Assembly: GCF_037023145.1 (NCBI RefSeq)
Contig: NZ_CP146092.1
Coordinates: 1-64,000, forward strand
DNA: 64,000 nt
Reading direction: 5' to 3'
From: Ralstonia sp. RRA
GTDB lineage: Bacteria > Pseudomonadota > Gammaproteobacteria > Burkholderiales > Burkholderiaceae
The translations under genes and the position numbers were made by a program. The notes under the pieces were generated by a model. The model made no database searches, was not told the DNA's origin, and worked only from the letters and a program-made list of their open reading frames with translations. Below are positions 58,563 to 64,000 of the stretch, in pieces; position 1 is the first letter of the stretch, and each line of letters starts with the position of its first letter.

Positions 58563-59984
58563 ATGCTGCAAGGCTCCCCAACCGAGCTCGTGGCCAGCTT
58601 TGAACGCCAGCGCCAGGCTTTTGCGCTGGACCCCGCCCCGACACTCGCCACGCGCCTATCGCGTCTCGATCGACTCGCGGCCTGGCTCGACTCGCACGAG
58701 CCGGACATCGTGCGCGCCATCGACGCCGACTTTCAAGGCCGCTCGGCGCACGAAACCCGGCTTGCCGAGGTGTTTGTCGTGCGCGCGGGCATCCGTCATG
58801 CGCGGCGCCACCTGAAGCAGTGGATGCGCACGCAACGCGTGCCGACCGCATTGCACTTCCGCCCCGGCTACAACCGGCTCATGCCGCAGCCGCTGGGCGT
58901 GGTGGGCATCATCGCGCCGTGGAACTATCCGCTGCAGCTGTCGTTGGGGCCCGCGCTTGCCGCGCTTGCGGCCGGCAACCGGGTGCTGATCAAGCCGTCG
59001 GAGCTCACGCCTCGGCTGTCGGCGTTGCTCGCCTCGATGGCGCGCGAGATATTCAACCCGGATGAGCTCGATGTCGCCATCGGCGATGTCGAACTCGGCA
59101 AGGCCTTCGCCAGCCTGCCGTTCGATCACCTGTTCTTCACGGGTTCCACCCAGGTCGGGCGTGACGTGGCGCAAGCGGCGGCGGCCAACCTGACGCCAGT
59201 GACGCTGGAACTCGGCGGCAAATCGCCGGCTATTCTGGATGTGTCGTGCAATGTCGCGGTTGCGGCGCAACGCATCGCGTTCGGCAAGCTGCTGAACGCA
59301 GGGCAAACCTGCGTCGCGCCGGATTACCTGCTCGTGCCTGCGGGCACCGCTGAAAAGATCGCCTCGCATTTGGTGCAGGCCATCGCAAAGCTGTATCCGA
59401 GGCTCGCGGCCAACCCCGACTACACCGCCGTCATCAGCGAACGCCATCGTGCGCGCCTGGCAGAGATGGTCGGCGAAGCGCGCGCAGCAGGCGCTCGCGT
59501 GATTGAAGTCAACCCGGCTGGCGAAGCGTTCAATACGGCATCACGCAAGTTCCCGCCCACGCTCGTGATTGGCGCACCCGCCAGCACGCGGCTCATGCGT
59601 GAAGAGATCTTTGGCCCCGTGCTGCCCATTGTCGAATATGCAAATCTCGACGACGCGCTGGCGTACGTCCAGCGCAACGCACGCCCGCTCGCGCTGTATT
59701 GGTTTGGTGACGATGCATCGCGCTGCAACCGCGCACTGCGCGAAACCGTATCGGGCGGTGTGACGATCAACGATTGCCTGTGGCATCTGGCACAGGAGAG
59801 CCAACCTTTTGGCGGCGTCGGCCCCAGCGGAATGGGCGCTTACCACGGCAAGTGGGGCTTCGACACCTTCAGCAAGCGCAAGCCGGTCTTCCGTCAGGCT
59901 CGCCTGAACGGTACGGGGCTGTTCCACCCGCCCTATGGCCACACCTTCAACTGGCTGCTGCGCGTGCTGTCGCGCATTGCCTGA
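58563..59984 (+). CDS. aldehyde dehydrogenase, coniferyl-aldehyde-dehydrogenase-like
   Basis: A 473-residue enzyme from ATG 58563, with AGGAG just upstream. The nucleophile is Cys250 in NAGQTCVAPDY, and the general base Glu216 in ELGGKSP. GIIAPWNYPLQLSL, FTGSTQVGRDV and EEIFGPVLP are standard motifs, and YHGKWGFDTFSKRKPV near the end is typical of the coniferyl-aldehyde/long-chain ALDH group with a hydrophobic C-terminus. It would oxidise an aldehyde to the acid with NAD(P). A 108-bp gap separates it from the hydrolase. Confidence 0.93.
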   Translation: MLQGSPTELVASFERQRQAFALDPAPTLATRLSRLDRLAAWLDSHEPDIVRAIDADFQGRSAHETRLAEVFVVRAGIRHARRHLKQWMRTQRVPTALHFRPGYNRLMPQPLGVVGIIAPWNYPLQLSLGPALAALAAGNRVLIKPSELTPRLSALLASMAREIFNPDELDVAIGDVELGKAFASLPFDHLFFTGSTQVGRDVAQAAAANLTPVTLELGGKSPAILDVSCNVAVAAQRIAFGKLLNAGQTCVAPDYLLVPAGTAEKIASHLVQAIAKLYPRLAANPDYTAVISERHRARLAEMVGEARAAGARVIEVNPAGEAFNTASRKFPPTLVIGAPASTRLMREEIFGPVLPIVEYANLDDALAYVQRNARPLALYWFGDDASRCNRALRETVSGGVTINDCLWHLAQESQPFGGVGPSGMGAYHGKWGFDTFSKRKPVFRQARLNGTGLFHPPYGHTFNWLLRVLSRIA

Positions 59985-60014
59985 TCCCGTGCGTTGCTTG
60001 TCGAGAGAAACATC

Positions 60015-61697
60015 ATGAATCAACAGTTCGATTACATCATCGTCGGCGGCGGCTCGGGCGGCTGCGTGGTTGCGGGCCGGTTGTCCGAAGACCCGAACGT
60101 CTCGGTCTGCGTGCTCGAAGCAGGCGGCCATGGCGACGGCATGGTGGTCAAGGTGCCGACGGGCTCGGTCGCCATGCTGCCGACCAAAATCAATAACTGG
60201 GCCTTCGATACCGTGCCGCAGGCGGGGCTGAACGGGCGCATCGGCTACCAGCCGCGCGGCAAGGCGCTGGGGGGCTCGTCCGCCATCAACGCGATGGTCT
60301 ACATTCGCGGGCACCGCAGCGATTACGACCACTGGGCGTCGCTGGGCAACAGCGGCTGGTCGTATGACGACGTACTGCCCTACTTCCGCCTCAGCGAGCA
60401 CAACGAGCGCTTCGACAACGCCTGGCACGGCCGCAACGGCCCGCTCAATGTCAGCGACCTGCGCAGCGACAACCCCTTCCAGGCACGCTATCTGGAAGCC
60501 GCTCGCCAGGCCGGCCTGCCACTCACCGACGACTTCAACGGCCCCCAGCAGGAAGGCATCGGCATCTACCAGGTCACGCAGAAGCAGGGCGAACGCTGGA
60601 GCGCGGCGCGTGCCTATCTGCACCCGCACATCGGCCGACGCGCCAACCTTACCGTCGAAACGCACGCGCAAGTCCGTCGCATCCTGTTCGAAGGCAGGCG
60701 CGCCGTTGGCGTGGAGGTGCTGCAGAACGGCACGGTACGCACACTGCGCGCGCGACGCGAAGTGGTGCTGGCTGCCGGGGCGCTGCAGACGCCGCAGCTG
60801 CTGATGCTGTCCGGCGTGGGGCCGGCACAGGAACTTGCACGCGTTGGCATCCAGACCGTGCGGCATCTGCCGGGCGTGGGACGCAATCTGCAGGATCACC
60901 CCGACTTCGTCTTCGGTTACCGCTCCGGCAGTCTCGACACGCTGGGCGTCTCGCTGCGCGGCAGTATGCGCATGCTGAGCGAGATCCTGCGCTTCCGCCG
61001 CGAGCGGCGCGGCATGCTGACGACGAACTTCGCCGAAGGTGGCGGCTTCCTGAAGACGCGCCCCGAGCTTGAGGCACCCGACATCCAGCTGCATTTCGTG
61101 GTGGCGATGGTGGACAACCACGCGCGCCGCCTGCGCCTGGGCCATGGGTTCTCGTGCCACGTCTGCCTGCTGCGTCCGCGCAGCCGGGGCGCGGTCACGC
61201 TGCGCAGTAACGATCCGCTCGCCGCACCGCTCATCGACCCCGCCTTCTTCGATGACCCACGCGATGTCGAAGACATGGTGGCCGGCTTCAAGATCACGCG
61301 CGGGCTCATGCAAACGCCCGCACTGGCCAAGTGGGCCACGCGCGACCTCTTCACCTCACACGTGAAGACCGACGACGACATCCGCGCCATCCTGCGGCAG
61401 CGCACCGATACCGTCTATCACCCCGTCGGCACCTGCCGCATGGGCCAGGACGAGATGGCCGTGGTCGACCCGCAGCTGCGCGTGCACGGCCTGGATGGGC
61501 TGCGTGTTGTCGATGCATCGATCATGCCGACCCTGATCGGCGGCAACACCAATGCGCCCACCATCATGATCGGTGAGAAGGCCGTCGATCTGATCCGCGG
61601 TGTCAGCCGTGTCACGCCTGACATGCGCAAGGAGGCGGAAGCCGCCACCGCGCAGCCCGCGACCCCTCACCAAGAAACCCGTCATGCAACCACCTGA
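60015..61697 (+). CDS. GMC-family alcohol dehydrogenase
   Basis: A 560-residue FAD oxidoreductase from ATG 60015. The dinucleotide motif YIIVGGGSGG is at the N-terminus, GGSSAINAMVYIRG is GMC signature 1 and LAAGALQTPQLLMLSG signature 2. YHPVGTCRMG (catalytic His) and NTNAPTIMIGEKA close the domain. It resembles AlkJ/choline-dehydrogenase type enzymes that oxidise aliphatic alcohols and pass electrons to the respiratory chain. Together with the aldehyde dehydrogenase it would turn the alcohol product of the hydrolase into an acid. Confidence 0.93.
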   Translation: MNQQFDYIIVGGGSGGCVVAGRLSEDPNVSVCVLEAGGHGDGMVVKVPTGSVAMLPTKINNWAFDTVPQAGLNGRIGYQPRGKALGGSSAINAMVYIRGHRSDYDHWASLGNSGWSYDDVLPYFRLSEHNERFDNAWHGRNGPLNVSDLRSDNPFQARYLEAARQAGLPLTDDFNGPQQEGIGIYQVTQKQGERWSAARAYLHPHIGRRANLTVETHAQVRRILFEGRRAVGVEVLQNGTVRTLRARREVVLAAGALQTPQLLMLSGVGPAQELARVGIQTVRHLPGVGRNLQDHPDFVFGYRSGSLDTLGVSLRGSMRMLSEILRFRRERRGMLTTNFAEGGGFLKTRPELEAPDIQLHFVVAMVDNHARRLRLGHGFSCHVCLLRPRSRGAVTLRSNDPLAAPLIDPAFFDDPRDVEDMVAGFKITRGLMQTPALAKWATRDLFTSHVKTDDDIRAILRQRTDTVYHPVGTCRMGQDEMAVVDPQLRVHGLDGLRVVDASIMPTLIGGNTNAPTIMIGEKAVDLIRGVSRVTPDMRKEAEAATAQPATPHQETRHATT

Positions 61698-61720
61698 GGC
61701 ACCCCTGGAGATTGATGCAT

Positions 61721-62437
61721 ATGAACTCGTATAACGTAGCCAGGTTCACAGCCTGGAACGCCATCCTGGGCGGCCTCGCGGCTTGCGCCACCCTTGCCCT
61801 TTCGGTGGTCGTCACCGGCGGCGACATTGAAATGGTGCCCCACGGCTCGGCGATGCTGGCGTTGCCGGCCGAAGGGCGTGACCTGTTCCGCTGGTGGATG
61901 CTGGCCGACGTGCTGGGCTTCTATCTGCCGTTCGTGGCCATCGGCGGCTACTTCGTTCACACGTTCCGTGAAGAGCTTGGGGCGCTGCGCGAGATGATCG
62001 CCATTGCTGTTGCGGTCTATATCGTCTGCGGCATCGCCGGGGCGGTGCTCCAGTTGTCGACCATCCATCCGCTCGCCCATGTGTATGCCAGCGGGGACGA
62101 AGGTGCGAAGGTTGCAGCTGGCGCCGTGTGGACCGCCATTGCCAATGCCACGCAAAACGGGTTCTGGTGGGTGGAAGGCCCGCTCGTGTTCTTCTGGACA
62201 TCGATTGCCGCCAGACTGCTCAAGAAGGCGGGTTGGCACGGATCGTTCCTTCTCCATATCGTCGGTTGGGGCTTCGGCGTCTTTTTCGTGTTCGGCTTCT
62301 TCCCTAGCCTTGCTGCAGTCACGGATGCGGGCGAAACCGTCGGCGTCCTGGCCCTGCCGCTCTGGATGCTGACATTCGGCTGGCAACTGCTGCGTCGCGC
62401 GCCCGCGCTTGCAGTACCGACTGCCCGCCCGGCTTAA
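61721..62437 (+). CDS. polytopic membrane protein of the monooxygenase operon
   Basis: A 238-residue protein with six likely helices (about 10-32, 52-73, 86-108, 130-152, 168-190, 198-215). ATG 61721 is preferred because GGAG lies 10 bp before it; ATG 61715 is also possible. It has no transporter signature that I recognise. Its place after the GMC dehydrogenase suggests a role in uptake of substrate or electron transfer, which is inference. Confidence 0.78.
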   Translation: MNSYNVARFTAWNAILGGLAACATLALSVVVTGGDIEMVPHGSAMLALPAEGRDLFRWWMLADVLGFYLPFVAIGGYFVHTFREELGALREMIAIAVAVYIVCGIAGAVLQLSTIHPLAHVYASGDEGAKVAAGAVWTAIANATQNGFWWVEGPLVFFWTSIAARLLKKAGWHGSFLLHIVGWGFGVFFVFGFFPSLAAVTDAGETVGVLALPLWMLTFGWQLLRRAPALAVPTARPA

Positions 62438-62476
62438 TGCCTTGTCGACACCCCACGTGAAGTCTGGAATCGAAAC

Positions 62477-63340
62477 ATGCCCACGGAAACCTCTCCGCAT
62501 TGGCCAGCGCATCTGCCTCGTCATCTGACACTGCCGGCGACCAATCTGTACTTCAACGCAGAGGTTTCGGCGGCCCGCTATCCGGACAAGCCGTTCATCG
62601 TCTTCTACGACACGCCCATCACGTTTGCGGAGTTCAAGGACGAGACCGAGCGGATTGCCGGCTATCTGCAGCAACGCTGCGGCGTGAAGGCCGGAGACCG
62701 CGTGTTGCTGTACATGCAGAACAGCCCGCAATGGATGCTCGCCTACTACGGCATCCTGCGCGCCAACGCCGTCGTCGTGCCCGTCAACCCGATGAACATG
62801 ACGGATGAGTTGCGCCACTACGTCGAGGACAGCGGCGCGCGCACGGCCTTCGTCGCGCAGAATCTGTACGAACGAATCGCGCCGCTCATGGGCGATGCCG
62901 ACGGGCAGCTTGCGCACACCATCGTCGCGACGTACAGCGATTACCTGAAGCAGCCATCCAGCATCACGCCGCCGGCGTTCGTCAGCGCGCCACGCCATAT
63001 CGACGGTGGTGACCGCATTGGCGTCACGCATTGGAGCGACGTGCTGGATGCGCGTGTTGCGCCGGGGCCGCTGACCGTGTTCACTCTCCCCAGCAAGTTG
63101 CTGCTGCTCGTTGTGTACGGCACCGCAGTCTGCAGTTACCTCACGGCGCTGCCGGTATCGCCGGACATCATCCATGGGGTGCGCATCGTGGCGGCGGTAC
63201 TGCTGGGCGTGCATGTGCTTGAGGTGCTCATCTGCTTCAGACAGGTGGCCCTGCACAAGGGGCCGCTGTTCGATAGCGTGCTGCTGACGCTGCTTTTCGG
63301 TGTCCTGCACTGGAAGCCGATGGATGATGCTGCGCGCTGA
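62477..63340 (+). CDS. chimera: N-terminal acyl-CoA ligase fragment fused to a DUF1145-like membrane domain
   Basis: A 287-residue frame. Residues 1-201 match the start of long-chain acyl-CoA ligases (ANLYFNAEVSA-like opening NLYFNAEVSAARYPDKPFI, VLLYMQNSPQWMLAYYGILR, PVNPMNMTDELRHYVEDSGA). Similarity stops after RVAPGPLTV (codon ending at 63079), just before the adenylate-binding TSGTTGxPKG motif, which is absent. Residues 202-287 are a small membrane protein with three helices (KLLLLVVYGTAVCSYL, GVRIVAAVLLGVHVLEV, LLTLLFGVLHWKP), resembling DUF1145. The ligase cannot be active. The junction is in frame, so the fusion may be expressed, or may be a deletion scar. Confidence 0.75.
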   Translation: MPTETSPHWPAHLPRHLTLPATNLYFNAEVSAARYPDKPFIVFYDTPITFAEFKDETERIAGYLQQRCGVKAGDRVLLYMQNSPQWMLAYYGILRANAVVVPVNPMNMTDELRHYVEDSGARTAFVAQNLYERIAPLMGDADGQLAHTIVATYSDYLKQPSSITPPAFVSAPRHIDGGDRIGVTHWSDVLDARVAPGPLTVFTLPSKLLLLVVYGTAVCSYLTALPVSPDIIHGVRIVAAVLLGVHVLEVLICFRQVALHKGPLFDSVLLTLLFGVLHWKPMDDAAR

Positions 63341-63378
63341 TCGCGGAGTGCCCCCGACAGCAAACATCGATCGGTGGC

Positions 63379-63930
63379 TCAGATAGCGGCCTCAAAAAAC
63401 GACAGCCCCGCCATGACAACCCCGACCACCAGCAGTACGGTCGGGGTGCGCGTATTGGCATCGAAACCAGGGTGCCGTGCCACACGCGCTTCCAACGCCT
63501 GATTCACCGACTGCAGGATCTGACGCTCGTCCGCATCGACCTTGTCGAAGATGTTCGTCAACGCGTTGTCCGTATCCGGAAACGGATCGCGCAGGAGCAG
63601 CGCCGCATCGGCACTGGCGCGCTGCAGGCTCGCGGCGGACAGCAGCGCCGATACCACCATGGAAGCAAGCGCGGCCATCGCAAAGCCCACACGCACCATG
63701 CCTCCAGGCGCGTGAAGGTCGACGCTGCCAAAGCGCAGGATCGACGCATACAGCGTGATCAATCCTGCCAGTGCCCCAAGCGACAGCGTGAACATCATGC
63801 GCAGATGGCTCGTGAGCAGCAGTCTTGCGCCCTCGATATGTTCCAGGTGGATCTTCACGAACGTATCGATCGCGAAGCGGCAGGCTTCAAAACGGAGTCG
63901 CCGGTCTTCCGACGCTTGTGCCTGGCTCAT
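63379..63930 (-). CDS. membrane protein of unknown function
   Basis: A 183-residue protein with a helical, charged N-terminus (RFAIDTFVKIHLEHIEGARLL), two adjacent helices (about 46-66 and 82-102), a polar segment (DADERQILQSVNQALEARVA) and a C-terminal helix (about 163-180, VLLVVGVVMAGLSFF). It is convergent with the chimeric ligase gene, 38 bp away. No named family recognised. Confidence 0.7.
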   Translation of the reverse strand: MSQAQASEDRRLRFEACRFAIDTFVKIHLEHIEGARLLLTSHLRMMFTLSLGALAGLITLYASILRFGSVDLHAPGGMVRVGFAMAALASMVVSALLSAASLQRASADAALLLRDPFPDTDNALTNIFDKVDADERQILQSVNQALEARVARHPGFDANTRTPTVLLVVGVVMAGLSFFEAAI

Positions 63931-64000
63931 GCGCGACCTCCTGAATGGCTAAATAGCTGTCTCATAGTCATATCAAACCGCGCCGGCAAACACGCGACGA

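Noticed and set aside
59541..63367. Long minus-strand frames opposite the aldehyde dehydrogenase, GMC enzyme and ligase fragment
   Set aside because: They are complementary to conserved enzymes with all catalytic motifs on the plus strand.
1..64000. tRNA, rRNA or CRISPR array
   Set aside because: No cloverleaf with conserved GTTC loop, no rRNA-like sequence and no regularly spaced repeat-spacer series were noticed. The 34-bp spaced repeats at 40521-40642 are too few and lack spacers of constant size.

Overview
The window is GC-rich (roughly 63-66% by eye), tightly packed, and carries family assignments and codon usage typical of a beta-proteobacterium of the Burkholderiaceae. The gene order and protein sequences look most like the genus Ralstonia (pickettii/insidiosa/mannitolilytica or solanacearum group). 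This is an inference from remembered family resemblance, not from a database search. No rRNA, tRNA or CRISPR array was seen.

Positions 1-50.4 kb are one large type VI secretion system (T6SS) locus with every core component: TssA, TssB/TssC (sheath), Hcp (TssD), TssE, TssF, TssG, TssH/ClpV, TssJ, TssK, TssL, TssM and three VgrG spikes (TssI). A PAAR tip, TagF, an OmpA/BON periplasmic protein, an M15 peptidase of TagX type, a TPR lipoprotein and several unassigned membrane proteins accompany them. The core is divided into blocks: a plus-strand block (10.06-19.5 kb: peptidase, PAAR, membrane protein, tssM, tagF, ompA-like), a minus-strand block reading from 40.4 kb down to about 30.8 kb (TPR lipoprotein, tssB, tssC, hcp, tssE, tssF, tssG, tssH, then vgrG2), and a plus-strand block from 40.7 kb (tssJ, tssK, tssL, then vgrG3). 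The two divergent intergenic regions (9.77-10.06 kb and 40.37-40.71 kb) are AT-rich and carry related short direct repeats, so they are the likely control points.

Each vgrG heads its own effector island. vgrG1 (minus) is followed by a DUF4123 adaptor, two DUF3304 lipoproteins (probable immunity), a DUF2235/Tle1-like phospholipase, small membrane or secreted proteins, and a third DUF3304 protein that is fused to membrane helices and runs off the left edge. vgrG2 (minus) is followed by a second DUF4123 adaptor, a large VasX/BTH_I2691-type membrane-active effector, a DUF6708 protein, and two paralogous membrane proteins flanking a small secreted protein, then tssA. vgrG3 (plus) has a C-terminal transthyretin-like extension and is translationally coupled to a PoNe-type PD-(D/E)XK DNase effector, followed by two tandem PoNi-type immunity genes. 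The locus thus appears armed with a lipase, a membrane disruptor and a DNase.

An intact-looking IS21-family element (50472-52940) closes the T6SS locus. It has no visible target duplication and abuts a 5'-truncated histidine kinase gene, so the junction has been rearranged. After it come a minus-strand AI-2E-family permease and a plus-strand catabolic operon (Baeyer-Villiger/flavin monooxygenase, alpha/beta hydrolase, aldehyde dehydrogenase, GMC alcohol dehydrogenase, membrane protein). The operon ends in a chimeric gene: the first 200 or so residues of an acyl-CoA ligase joined in frame to a DUF1145-like membrane protein. A minus-strand membrane protein closes the window. Almost all opposite-strand ORFs longer than 150 codons inside these genes are GC-driven shadows and are left out.
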